Shown here piece after piece: positions 10,054-18,531 of a stretch of 64,000 bases of DNA. A program made the position numbers and the translations under genes. Every line of letters begins with the position of its first letter. The first letter of the stretch is position 1. Under the pieces are notes generated by a model, which did no database searches, was not told where the DNA came from, and saw only the letters and a program-made list of their open reading frames with translations. The stretch lies in assembly GCF_000284295.1 (NCBI RefSeq), contig NC_017093.1:8060001-8124000 (forward strand), read 5' to 3'. Origin of the DNA: Actinoplanes missouriensis 431. GTDB lineage: Bacteria; Actinomycetota; Actinomycetes; Mycobacteriales; Micromonosporaceae.

Positions 10054-10059
10054 TAGTGT
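10054..10059 (+). promoter_or_regulatory. -10 box TAGTGT of a leaderless mRNA
   Basis: TAGTGT ends 7 nt before GTG 10067. It is identical in sequence to the maf box. Confidence 0.55.
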
Positions 10060-10066
10060 CGTCGCC

Positions 10067-10528
10067 GTGCGTCACTACGCCGCGTATGGCTCGAACCTGG
10101 ATCCCGCCCGCATGCGGGCCTACTGTCCGCACTCGCCGATGGTCGGCGTGGGGTGGATCGAAGGCTGGCGCCTCACCTTCGCCGGTGAGGGAGATATGGG
10201 CTGGGAGGGGGCGGTAACCACGGTCGTCGAGTCACCGGGCGACCGGGTGTTCGTCTCCCTCTACGACGTCCACCCGTGGGACGCGGCACAGCTCGACGAG
10301 GTCGAGGGCGTGACAGCGGGGGCGTACCAGAAGCTCACCGTGCGTGTATCGACACTTGACGGCGACGTGCCCGCCTGGATCTACGTCTTCGCCGGTTACG
10401 AGGGCGGCCTGCCCACCGCGTGGTACCTCTCCGAGATCGCCAACGCGGCGGAGAAGGCGGGCGCGCCCGACGACTACGTCGCCGAGTTGCGCTCCCGCCC
10501 CACCGGGACATCCTCGCCCGAGGTGTAG
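10067..10528 (+). CDS. gamma-glutamylcyclotransferase-like family protein
   Basis: A 153-aa protein of the GGCT/AIG2-like superfamily. The hallmark YGSNL follows the start (RHYAAYGSNLDPARM) and forms the substrate cavity in this fold. A conserved acidic position lies in LDEVEGVTAGAYQK, in line with the catalytic Glu, and a YVFAGYEGGLPTAWYL segment follows. Family members release 5-oxoproline from gamma-glutamyl amines or peptides; the substrate here is unknown. The GTG start is supported by TAGTGT 7 nt upstream. It converges with the GNAT gene with a 7-bp gap. Confidence 0.8.
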   Translation: MRHYAAYGSNLDPARMRAYCPHSPMVGVGWIEGWRLTFAGEGDMGWEGAVTTVVESPGDRVFVSLYDVHPWDAAQLDEVEGVTAGAYQKLTVRVSTLDGDVPAWIYVFAGYEGGLPTAWYLSEIANAAEKAGAPDDYVAELRSRPTGTSSPEV

Positions 10529-10535
10529 CCCGGTT

Positions 10536-11498
10536 CTAACCCCTGGTCACCGTGGTCTGGTAGACGTTCGCGCGGTAGAGCGCGGTCATCCCGACCTTGA
10601 AGTACAGGCTCGCGGCGTCGGTCGGGTTCGCCAGATCGACGCCGAGACCGGCCTTCGCGTGCCCCCGCGCCGCGTACCCGGCGAAGGCGCGGCGGAGAAG
10701 AGCTTCCCCCAAACCCCGCTTGCGGTACGGGCGGAGCACCGCCAGCGACCGCACCCATCCCTCGTCGTTCGACTCGTCGCCGCCCGATCCCCCGGACTGC
10801 AGGACTCCCGCGACGACCCCGTCCACCTCGGCCACGAACCATTCGTCGAAGCGGACACCGGACTCGGCGCTGATCTTCGCCTGCCAGTCCCGGTAGCTCA
10901 GCGCCTGATGGTCGGAGTCCCGGAACGCCTCCTCGACGACCGCGTGGAAGCGGCGCATCTCGTCATCGGCACGGACCGGCCGCACCGTGACGCCCTCCGG
11001 CGCCGCCGGCGGCTCGTGCGCGACGCCGGCGAGCGGCATCTGCATCCGGGCGTGCTGCTTCAGGAAGACGAAGCCGGCGCCGGTGAGCGCCTCGATGTAC
11101 GCCGTCTCGGTCGGGATCGCCCCGGCCCGCACCGTGTAGACGTCGTGGCCCAGCTCCGCGGCGCGCTCCACCATGCGCGCCATCAGCAGGCGCAGCAGCG
11201 GCCGTTGCGCCGGCAGGCCGGTCTCCGGGTGCACGTAGACCTCGGCGAAGTCGCGGGCCTGACCGGTCGGGTTCCGCGGGTACGCCCAGCCGGCGGTCCC
11301 GCCCGCCGGATCGATCGCGAGCCAGCAGTCCCGGCTCATGTCGGTGTTCGGCCCGGTCAGCTCCTCGTGCACCTCGTCGAGGGTGAAGTCGGGCTCCCCC
11401 ACCGCGGCGATGTCACTGGCGTGCACGAGGGCGAGGATGGCGGGCGCGTCGGCGAGGGTGGGACGGCGCAGCGACCAGCCGGGTGGGAGATCGGACAT
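10536..11498 (-). CDS. tandem GNAT-family N-acetyltransferase
   Basis: A 320-aa protein with two GNAT-like halves. The N-terminal half starts MSDLPPGWSLRRPTLADAPA and ends near FVFLKQHARM. The C-terminal half starts GVTVRPVRADDEM and contains the acetyl-CoA motif VRSLAVLRPYRKRGLGEALL. Two-domain architecture recalls mycothiol synthase MshD, but the sequence does not look close enough to name it so. ATG 11498 is chosen; an upstream in-frame start at 11654 would overlap the next gene and adds unrelated sequence. The acyl acceptor cannot be predicted. Confidence 0.85.
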   Translation of the reverse strand: MSDLPPGWSLRRPTLADAPAILALVHASDIAAVGEPDFTLDEVHEELTGPNTDMSRDCWLAIDPAGGTAGWAYPRNPTGQARDFAEVYVHPETGLPAQRPLLRLLMARMVERAAELGHDVYTVRAGAIPTETAYIEALTGAGFVFLKQHARMQMPLAGVAHEPPAAPEGVTVRPVRADDEMRRFHAVVEEAFRDSDHQALSYRDWQAKISAESGVRFDEWFVAEVDGVVAGVLQSGGSGGDESNDEGWVRSLAVLRPYRKRGLGEALLRRAFAGYAARGHAKAGLGVDLANPTDAASLYFKVGMTALYRANVYQTTVTRG

Positions 11499-11595
11499 CC
11501 CGGCATCGGACCATCCCCGCGCGTCGGCCCGCCACCGATTTTCGGCAGCCGGTTTATCAACGCTCCTCAGGTGCTTTTTCGTGCTTCCGCACGCT

Positions 11596-12333
11596 TCAGC
11601 GGGCCAGCCGGTGGCCCAGCGATTCGAGCAGGCCGGCGAACTCCACCCGCTCACTGCGGTCCAGCGCCGCGTAGGCCTGCCCGGCCATCGAGTTCGCCAC
11701 CGCCTCGGCCCACATCAGCCGCCGCACCAGCGGACCGGCCGGCGGATAGGGCGGCTGCCACCCGAACGCCACCGCCCCGGTCTCTCCGTCCGGCCCCGCG
11801 ATGATCGCTTCGAGCGGGGTGAGACCACTCGCCCGCACCGCCATGACGTGCACACCCTGCCGATGCTCGTGCAGCAGGTGCAGCAGCACGGCGGCCCGCG
11901 CGCCGGGCGCCGGATCCGGCACCGGCATCGCCCGCCACGCCGCGAACAGGGTCAGTCCCGCCGCGTCGACAGCGTCCACGACGCGGCCGGCAAGTTCCAG
12001 AAGACGAGCAATCCGAGGGTACGGCCCCAGCTGCTCCCCACCCCACGCACACAGCTCGTGCAGATGCCAGGTGGCGACCTCCACCGGCGCCGACGTCTTG
12101 GCCGTCGCCTCCCACCCGTCGGTGACGGCCTCCGGAGCGATGAAGGCAAGCGCCGCCGCCACCGTCTCCGGCCGCACCTCACCGAGCGCCCCGGCCCGCG
12201 CCGACACGTGATAGGCCCACCCGGACAGCCCGAGCAGCCGGGCCCGGCGCAACGTCTGCGGTGACTCCGCGAAGGCTCCGACAATCGCGGCGAGTCCGGC
12301 CTTGGTGTTGGCGGCAGCCTGTTCGGGGGTCAC
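11596..12333 (-). CDS. SCO6745-like conserved helical protein
   Basis: A 245-aa helical protein resembling the actinobacterial SCO6745 family (function unknown). Characteristic segments are FAESPQTLRRARLLGLSGWA near the N-terminus, VATWHLHELCAWGGEQLGPY centrally and PPYPPAGPLVRRLMWAEAVA near the end. No signal peptide or membrane helix. GTG 12333 is preceded, 7 nt upstream, by CAGAAT, close to the TAnnnT leaderless box but with C in first place. It lies upstream of the GNAT gene (97 bp apart) and may be read with it. Confidence 0.62.
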   Translation of the reverse strand: MTPEQAAANTKAGLAAIVGAFAESPQTLRRARLLGLSGWAYHVSARAGALGEVRPETVAAALAFIAPEAVTDGWEATAKTSAPVEVATWHLHELCAWGGEQLGPYPRIARLLELAGRVVDAVDAAGLTLFAAWRAMPVPDPAPGARAAVLLHLLHEHRQGVHVMAVRASGLTPLEAIIAGPDGETGAVAFGWQPPYPPAGPLVRRLMWAEAVANSMAGQAYAALDRSERVEFAGLLESLGHRLAR

Positions 12334-12436
12334 CTGCCCGATTCTGCCCTCCCCGCCCCGTTAAAGAAAACGCTCCCGCGCTCACTCCCCTCACTCCTTC
12401 CCCGCCGTGGAAGCGGCGGCCGGGAGAGTAACCGGG

Positions 12437-13486
12437 TCAGGAGGGCGCGAGGTCGTCGAGCGCCGCCTGGACGTCGCCCACCCGGCGGCGGGCCGCGGCG
12501 GATTCGCGTTCGGCGGTGCGGCGGGCCAGTTTGCGGCGGGCCACGTCGGCGACGGCCTCGGTGCGGCGGCGTTCCAGTTCGGCCAGCTCGGCGTCCAGGT
12601 CCTCGACCAGATGCCCGGCGTCCCGCTCGGCCGTCTCGGCACGCTCCAGCTGCGCGTCGGCCCGCCGCTCCGCCGCCAGCGCGGTAGCCATCTCGCGCTC
12701 CAGCTCCCGCCGCTTCCGTTCGAGCTCCCGCCTCCGCTGCTCAGCCTCCCGCTGCCGCCTCTGGGCAGCAGCCCGCTCCCGAGCCCCCTCAGCACCGCCG
12801 GCCCCAGCAACGCCGGCAGACGCCCCGCCGGGCCCGTCCGGGCCGCTGCCGGACCAGTCGCTCTCGGCGGCGGCGCTGCCGTCAGCCCAGCCTTCGGCTT
12901 CGCCGCCCGCGCTTCCGGCCTCGACGCCGCGAGCCCGCTCCTCGGGGGACAAATCCGAAATATCCGCCTCGGCGGTGTCCGTCACGAGGCGCAGGCGGGG
13001 GCGCGGCACCTCGCCGAATCCCGCATACGTGGCCGCCCGGATCAGCCGCCCGGTGCGGACCTGCTCGGCGATCTCCGGCTCGGCGAGCGCCGCGGTCAGC
13101 GTCGCCTCCACCTCCCCCAGCGGGAGCCGCGCGGCCGGAACCCCCGCCGCGACGGCGAGCTTGCGGGCCGCCGCGACCATCGCCGAGACGAACTGGCGGC
13201 GCTGAGTGGACAGTTCGCGCAACTGGTCACCCTGCAGGTCGCGCTGGGCCGAGCGCAGCGCCGATGAGAGCTCGACCAGCTCCTCGATCAGATCCGGGCG
13301 CTTGATCGCGAGCAGATTGACCACCCAGGCGGCCACGGTCGGCTTCTTCAGGGCGGCGAGCCGCTTGGCCGCGTCCCGGTCGCCGGCCTTGCGGGCCTCC
13401 TCGATCGCGGCGGAGCGGGTCGCCACGAAGCCGTCCGGCGGCTCCTCGTAGAGCCGCCGCACGCTGTCGTCGATGCCGGTGTCCAC
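12437..13486 (-). CDS. conserved actinobacterial coiled-coil protein
   Basis: A 349-aa soluble protein. Residues ~1-170 are helical (PDGFVATRSAAIEEARKAGD, KKPTVAAWVVNLLA, RRQFVSAMVAAARKLAV). Residues ~175-240 are an acidic Gly/Ala/Ser linker, and ~240-349 a highly charged Arg/Glu coiled coil (QRRQREAEQRRRELERKRRE). I do not recognise a characterised family. Its GTG starts 1 nt after the stop of the upstream MBL-fold gene (TGAC-GTG), so the two are translationally coupled. Confidence 0.75.
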   Translation of the reverse strand: MDTGIDDSVRRLYEEPPDGFVATRSAAIEEARKAGDRDAAKRLAALKKPTVAAWVVNLLAIKRPDLIEELVELSSALRSAQRDLQGDQLRELSTQRRQFVSAMVAAARKLAVAAGVPAARLPLGEVEATLTAALAEPEIAEQVRTGRLIRAATYAGFGEVPRPRLRLVTDTAEADISDLSPEERARGVEAGSAGGEAEGWADGSAAAESDWSGSGPDGPGGASAGVAGAGGAEGARERAAAQRRQREAEQRRRELERKRRELEREMATALAAERRADAQLERAETAERDAGHLVEDLDAELAELERRRTEAVADVARRKLARRTAERESAAARRRVGDVQAALDDLAPS

Positions 13487-13487
13487 G

Positions 13488-14123
13488 TCAGTTCAGCACG
13501 GTGCCGGGTGCCACCTGCTGGAACGTCGTCTCCGAGAAACTCTCCAGGTGTTTGCCGTAGACGGCCGAGCCGCGCTCGTTGAGCAGCCCGTCGTGCAGCG
13601 CGTACGCCCGGGCCGGCCGCACCGACCGGACGAACTCCAGCGACTCGGCGATCGTGGCCCACGGCGCGTTCATCGGCACGAACAGCGTGTCCACATCCAC
13701 GTCGCCGGGCCGCACGAACGAGTCACCCGGGTGGTAGACGTTCGTGGCGCCGTCGTCGATCAGGAACCCCAGATTCGCGAAGACCGGCACGTACGGATGA
13801 ATGATCGCGTGCTGCCCGCCGTACCCCCGGATCCGGAAGCCGGCGGCCTGGAACTCCTCGCCCGCCGCGACCGCGGTGGTCGCCTCGGCGACCTCCGCCA
13901 GCAGTGGCAGCACCGCCTCGTGCGCGAAGATCCGCAGATCGGGCCGGCGCCCGGCCGCGGCCGTGACCGCCGCGACGTCCAGGTGGTCGAAATGCTCATG
14001 GGTGATGAGCACGGCATCCGCACCGTCCAATGCGGACGACTCGGAGAATTCGCCGGGATCCACCACGAGAACTCCGGCGCCTTCGAGTCGAAGGCAAGAG
14101 TGCGTGAACTTCGTGACGCGCAC
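13488..14123 (-). CDS. MBL-fold metal-dependent hydrolase (UlaG-like)
   Basis: A 211-aa metallo-beta-lactamase-fold protein. The metal motif is HEHFDHLD (HxHxDH) after DAVLITHEH. Further conserved positions are IHPYVPVF, NVYHPGDSF (metal-bridging Asp) and ALHDGL. It most resembles the UlaG-like group that includes ascorbate-6-phosphate lactonase and many uncharacterised hydrolases; the substrate is unknown. GTG 14123 is preceded by GGAGGGG at good spacing, so the upstream ORF extension to 14219 is rejected. It is the first gene of a two-gene unit with the coiled-coil protein. Confidence 0.83.
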   Translation of the reverse strand: MRVTKFTHSCLRLEGAGVLVVDPGEFSESSALDGADAVLITHEHFDHLDVAAVTAAAGRRPDLRIFAHEAVLPLLAEVAEATTAVAAGEEFQAAGFRIRGYGGQHAIIHPYVPVFANLGFLIDDGATNVYHPGDSFVRPGDVDVDTLFVPMNAPWATIAESLEFVRSVRPARAYALHDGLLNERGSAVYGKHLESFSETTFQQVAPGTVLN

Positions 14124-14322
14124 GGGACCCCTCCGCCGTTCAGTGAGCATTTTCAACCTGACATCGGGCCTGAAGGCGCCAGGCCGTTGGCCGGCGCCAG
14201 CAAGCGAGGCCCTCGTCACGTTGAAAAAGACTCAATCGTTACCGGTCACCAGCCAGTCTGCCGGAACCACGCGCCGCGTGGCGTACGTCCCAACGGTCAA
14301 GCCAGAAGAGATCGGAGTGACG

Positions 14323-15294
14323 ATGCATAAACGGGGAGCCACCAAGCTGATCGCCGCCGCACTGCTCGCGGGGGCGCTGCTGGCCGGATGCGGCGCCGGC
14401 AGCAGCGACGAGTCGGGCGCTTCGCAGGCGGAACCGGCGGTCGGCCGCGCGGACGGGGGCAATCCCGACAGCGCCGGGGGCGGCAATGCCGACAGCGCCG
14501 GCGGCGGGGAGGCGCCCCAGGCCGCCGAGGGCGCCGCCGTCCAGGGCAAGAACGCTCCGGCGCAAGCGCCGGAGCTGCGCGTCGATCAGCGCTCGATCAT
14601 TTACACGGGCTCCATCACGGTACGGGTGGAGGACGTCACCACGGCGGCGGCGCGAGCGACAGGCATCGCCTCGGCGGCCGGCGGCTTCGTCGGCGGCGAC
14701 GAGCGGCACAGCGGCGAGGGCGCCGACACCGCGAACCTGACGCTGCGGATCCCGGCCGCGAAGTTCAGCTCGGTCGTGGACCAGCTGGCCGGTCTCGGCA
14801 CCGAGGAGACCCGCGGGATCAACACCGAGGACGTCACCGAGGAGGTCGTCGACCTGGACGCCCGGATCTCGGTGCAGAAGGCCCGGGTGGAGAGCGGCAA
14901 GAAGCTGCTCGCGCGAGCCGGCTCGCTCGACGATCTGGTGATGCTGGAGCGCGAGGTGGCCACCCGGGAGGCGGACCTGGCCTCGCTGGAGGCGAAGAAG
15001 CGCCGGCTCGCCGACCTCACCGCGCTCTCCACGATCACCGTGGTGCTGCTCGACCCGGACGCGGCGGTCAGCGACCCGGACGACGAGCCGCCGGGCTTTT
15101 TGGCCGGCCTCTCCGGCGGCTGGGACGCGCTGAAGGCGTCACTGGCCGTGCTGCTGACCGTTCTGGGCGTGCTGCTGCCCTGGCTGCTGGTCGTCGGCGT
15201 CCCGGTGGGGGCGGCCGTCTACGCGATCCGCCGGTACCGGAGGCGGCAGCTTCCGCCCCCGGCCACCACGACGCCGCCGGCCACCACCCCTTAG
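14323..15294 (+). CDS. DUF4349 lipoprotein with C-terminal membrane anchor
   Basis: A 323-aa lipoprotein. The signal peptide MHKRGATKLIAAALLAGALLAGC ends in the lipobox LAGC. A Ser/Gly/Asp/Ala-rich linker follows to ~residue 85, then a DUF4349 domain (RSIIYTGSITVRVEDV, VDLDARISVQKARVESGKKL, DLVMLEREVATREADLASLE). The helical coiled-coil part precedes a single transmembrane helix (LAVLLTVLGVLLPWLLVVGV) and a basic tail. It should sit on the outer face of the membrane. The start ATG 14323 (or GTG 14317) follows CGGAG; upstream in-frame sequence overlaps the MBL gene antisense. Its stop overlaps the converging amidohydrolase stop by 4 bp. Confidence 0.85.
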   Translation: MHKRGATKLIAAALLAGALLAGCGAGSSDESGASQAEPAVGRADGGNPDSAGGGNADSAGGGEAPQAAEGAAVQGKNAPAQAPELRVDQRSIIYTGSITVRVEDVTTAAARATGIASAAGGFVGGDERHSGEGADTANLTLRIPAAKFSSVVDQLAGLGTEETRGINTEDVTEEVVDLDARISVQKARVESGKKLLARAGSLDDLVMLEREVATREADLASLEAKKRRLADLTALSTITVVLLDPDAAVSDPDDEPPGFLAGLSGGWDALKASLAVLLTVLGVLLPWLLVVGVPVGAAVYAIRRYRRRQLPPPATTTPPATTP

Positions 15295-16547
15295 AACGCG
15301 CCGGACGACAGGGCCGCGAGCGCGGTGTGCGTCATGACCCGCACGCCGTACCCGATGGCGCGCTCGTCGACGTCGAAATCGCCCTGGTGGAGATCGTGGC
15401 GCACGTCCGAGCCGGGGACCGCGGTGCCCAGCCGGATCATCGCGCCCGGGACGTGCTCCAGGTAGAACGAGAAGTCCTCGCCGCCCATGCTGAGCTCGGC
15501 CTCGACCACCCGGTCGGCGCCGAGCGCGGCGCCGGCGGCACCCGCGATGATCGCCGAGGCCATCCGGTCGTTGATCACCGGGGGGACGCCGCGGATGTAG
15601 TTGACGTCCACCTCGGCGCCGGTTCCCGCGACCACGTCGTGGATCAGCTTGGTGACCAGCTCCGGTGCTTCCCGCCAGGCTTCCCGGCTGAGCACCCGGA
15701 CGGTCCCGCGCACCTCGCCGGCGCCGGGGATCGCGTTGAACGCCTGGCCGGCGTGCACCGCGCCCCAGACCAGGGAGATCCCGGCGCGCGGGTCGATCCG
15801 GCGGTTCAGCAGGGATGGCACGTCGATGATGACCCGGCCCAGCGCGTGCACCAGGTCGGCCGTCAGGTGCGGCCGGGCGGTGTGCCCGCCGGGCCCGCTG
15901 AGCTTGACCTCGACCGCGTCGGCGGCCGCGGTGAACGGGCCGGAGCGGACGCCGACCAGACCGGCCGGCAGCTGCGGGTAGCAGTGCAGCGCGAAGATCG
16001 CGGAGACGTCCTTGAGGGCGCCCGCCGAGATCACCTCGGGAGCGCCGGAGGGCATCGCCTCCTCGGCCGGCTGGAAGATCAGCCGCACCCGGCCGGGCAG
16101 CTCGCCCTGCTCGTTGAGCTGGGCGAGGGCCAGGCCGAGCCCGAGCGCCACGGTGGTGTGCACGTCGTGGCCGCAGGCGTGCGCCAGCTTGTCCACGGTG
16201 CTGCGGTACGGGACGTCCTTGAGGTCCTGCAGCGGCAGCGCGTCGATATCGGCCCGGAACGCGATGGCCCGGTCACCCTCGCCGATGTCGCAGATCACCC
16301 CGTTGCCGCGCGGCAGCAGGCGCGGGGAGAGACCGGCGACGGTCAGCTCCCGGGCGATCAGCGCGGCGGTCTCGAACTCGGAGTGTGACGGCTCGGGGTG
16401 GGCGTGGATGTGCCGGCGAATCGTTACCAGCTCTGCGCCCCTCGCGGCGAGCCAGCGGTCCAGCTGGCCGGGGAGCGGGTCAGCGCCGGGAGGGGGCCCG
16501 GGCCACGACGTATCGACACCTTCCGGCGCCGTCAGAGCAGTAGTCAC
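15291..16547 (-). CDS. M20-family amidohydrolase (amidase/aminoacylase type)
   Basis: A 418-aa M20D-type metallopeptidase/amidohydrolase. The N-terminal RRHIHAHPEPSHSEFETA, FRADIDALPLQD, the dinuclear-metal motif HACGHDVHTTVALG, FQPAEEAMPSGA and the late ligand MGGEDFSFYL are all present. A dimerisation domain is inserted around LSGPGGHTARPHLTADLV. The family removes acyl groups from amino acids or related amides (hippurate, N-acetyl substrates); the substrate is undetermined. There is no signal peptide, so it is cytoplasmic. GTG 16547 is preceded by GGAAG. Confidence 0.9.
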   Translation of the reverse strand: MTTALTAPEGVDTSWPGPPPGADPLPGQLDRWLAARGAELVTIRRHIHAHPEPSHSEFETAALIARELTVAGLSPRLLPRGNGVICDIGEGDRAIAFRADIDALPLQDLKDVPYRSTVDKLAHACGHDVHTTVALGLGLALAQLNEQGELPGRVRLIFQPAEEAMPSGAPEVISAGALKDVSAIFALHCYPQLPAGLVGVRSGPFTAAADAVEVKLSGPGGHTARPHLTADLVHALGRVIIDVPSLLNRRIDPRAGISLVWGAVHAGQAFNAIPGAGEVRGTVRVLSREAWREAPELVTKLIHDVVAGTGAEVDVNYIRGVPPVINDRMASAIIAGAAGAALGADRVVEAELSMGGEDFSFYLEHVPGAMIRLGTAVPGSDVRHDLHQGDFDVDERAIGYGVRVMTHTALAALSSGAF

Positions 16548-16772
16548 GTCGGCTTCCGTATTCGTTCTAGAGGTTTGTCGGGTTTGGCGACGCGCGCCAG
16601 CTTAACCCGATTTCAGTCACGCTGTGTAACGGGTGGGTAAAGAGGTCTTCGCGCCCACAGCCGAGGCAGGGCGGGCTCACGGGAGATCGTCCCGGCCCGC
16701 CAACCCCTCAACGGGTAGTGAATCGCGGAGGTGACGCGACGTACTACAGGTCCGTTGCCGACGACTCACCGA
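16548..16772. other. intergenic region between amidohydrolase and mutase
   Basis: No gene seen. It must contain the amidohydrolase promoter (reading left); TAGAAC at about 22 nt before the start codon is a possible -10. No clear terminator for the mutase was found. Confidence 0.4.
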
Positions 16773-18338
16773 TCAGAAACGTTCGACCGGCCGGTGGACG
16801 CCCCATACCCCACGCAACGTGTGGCACACCTCCCCCACCGTCGCACGCAGGCGCAACGCCTCCTTCATCAACGGTAGGACGTTCACGCTCCCGGCTGCGG
16901 CCTTTCCGAGATCCGCCAGCGCGGCCTGCACCGCCGGGTTGTCCCGCTCCGCGCGCAGCGCCGCGAGCCGGCTCACCTGGGCGGACTCGATCGCCGGGTC
17001 GACACGCAGCGGCTCGTACTTCTCCTCGCTCTCGGCGGCGAACCGGTTCACGCCGACCACCACGCGCTCACCGGAGTCGATCTCGTTGGCGATCTGGTAC
17101 GCGGACTTCTCGATCTCACCCTTCTGGAAGCCCTGCTCGATCGCGTCGACCGCCGACCCGAGCTCGAAGACGCGCTCGATCAGCGCGGTCGCCTCCTGCT
17201 CGACGGCGTCGGTCAGGGCCTCCACCGCGTACGAGCCGGCGAACGGGTCCACCGTGCCGGTCAGCCCGCTCTCGTACGCGAGGACCTGCTGGGTGCGCAG
17301 CGCGAGGCGGGCGGACTTCTCGGTCGGCAGGGCGATCGCCTCGTCGTACGAGTTGGTGTGCAGCGACTGGGTGCCGCCGGCGACCGCGCCGAGCGCCTGG
17401 ATCGCGACCCGGATCAGGTTGACCTCGGGCTGCTGCGCGGTGAGCTGCACGCCGGCGGTCTGTGTGTGGAACCGCAGCATGAGCGATTTCGGGTCCTTGG
17501 CGCCGAACTCGTCCCGCATGATCCGGGCCCACATCCGCCGCGCCGCCCGGAACTTCGCGATCTCCTCCAGGAGCGTGGTCCGCGCGACGAAGAAGAACGA
17601 CAGCCGCGGCGCGAAATCGTCGACGGCCAATCCGGCGGCGATCGCGGCCCGTACGTACTCGATGCCGTTCGCCAGAGTGAACGCGATCTCCTGCGCGGGC
17701 GTCGCCCCGGCCTCGGCCATGTGGTAGCCGGAGATCGAAATGGTGTTCCATTTCGGGATCTCGGCCTTGCAGTAGGCGAACGTGTCGGCGACCAGGCGCA
17801 GCGACGGCTTGGGCGGGAAGATGTACGTCCCCCGGGCGATGTACTCCTTCAGGATGTCGTTCTGGATCGTCCCCTGCAGGGCCGTTCCGGGCACGCCCTG
17901 CTCCTCGGCGACCAGCTGGTAGAGCAGCAGCAGCACCGAGCCGGGCGCGTTGATCGTCATCGAGGTGGACACCTTGTCGAGCGGGATGTCCTTGAAGAGA
18001 AGCCGCATGTCGTCGATCGAGTCGATCGCCACGCCGACCTTGCCGACCTCGCCGTGGGCGATCGGGTCGTCGGAGTCGTAACCCATCTGGGTGGGCAGGT
18101 CGAACGCCACCGAGAGGCCCATCGTGCCGGCCGCCAGCAGCTGGTGGTAACGCGCGTTGGACTCCGCCGCGGTTCCGAATCCGGCGTACTGCCGCATGGT
18201 CCACGGCCGTTTCGTGTACATCGTCGGATAGACGCCGCGGGTGTAGGGATATTGACCCGGCTGTTCGTCTCCGACGCCTTGAGGAACGTCGTCGGGGCCG
18301 TAGACCGGCTTGATCGGGAACCCGGACTCTGCATTCAC
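16773..18338 (-). CDS. acyl-CoA mutase large subunit (methylmalonyl-CoA mutase family, catalytic domain only)
   Basis: A 521-aa catalytic TIM-barrel subunit of the coenzyme-B12-dependent acyl-CoA mutases (TIGR00641 type). Characteristic segments are RGVYPTMYTKRPWTMRQYAG, SVAFDLPTQMGYDSD, GTIQNDILKEY, SISGYHMAEAGAT, APRLSFFF and TQSLHTNSYDEAIALP. The position matching the methylmalonyl-CoA mutase substrate arginine is kept (PSLRLVADTFAY), and Tyr in YPTMY is also mutase-like. That favours methylmalonyl-CoA or a similar substrate over isobutyryl-CoA. The C-terminal B12-binding domain is absent, so a separate small subunit is needed; none is nearby. GTG 18338 has TAGGAT 6 nt upstream. Confidence 0.88.
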   Translation of the reverse strand: MNAESGFPIKPVYGPDDVPQGVGDEQPGQYPYTRGVYPTMYTKRPWTMRQYAGFGTAAESNARYHQLLAAGTMGLSVAFDLPTQMGYDSDDPIAHGEVGKVGVAIDSIDDMRLLFKDIPLDKVSTSMTINAPGSVLLLLYQLVAEEQGVPGTALQGTIQNDILKEYIARGTYIFPPKPSLRLVADTFAYCKAEIPKWNTISISGYHMAEAGATPAQEIAFTLANGIEYVRAAIAAGLAVDDFAPRLSFFFVARTTLLEEIAKFRAARRMWARIMRDEFGAKDPKSLMLRFHTQTAGVQLTAQQPEVNLIRVAIQALGAVAGGTQSLHTNSYDEAIALPTEKSARLALRTQQVLAYESGLTGTVDPFAGSYAVEALTDAVEQEATALIERVFELGSAVDAIEQGFQKGEIEKSAYQIANEIDSGERVVVGVNRFAAESEEKYEPLRVDPAIESAQVSRLAALRAERDNPAVQAALADLGKAAAGSVNVLPLMKEALRLRATVGEVCHTLRGVWGVHRPVERF

Positions 18339-18344
18339 ATCGTG

Positions 18345-18350
18345 ATCCTA
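18345..18350 (-). promoter_or_regulatory. -10 box TAGGAT of leaderless mutase mRNA
   Basis: TAGGAT on the minus strand, 6 nt before GTG 18338. Confidence 0.55.
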
Positions 18351-18531
18351 ATGTTCGTTCAGGACGCCGACAGTGAGGGATTTTGCACCCTGCGTTTCCT
18401 TGCGCTCCACGGTCGGCCACGTTGCGGCTACCCACCGTCGAAGTGAGTGGAACACTCCCGCAGTGACTTTCATTGAACGCCACCCACCGGGCAAGATAGC
18501 GGGGTTGGCCGACAGCCCCTATACCCCCTCG

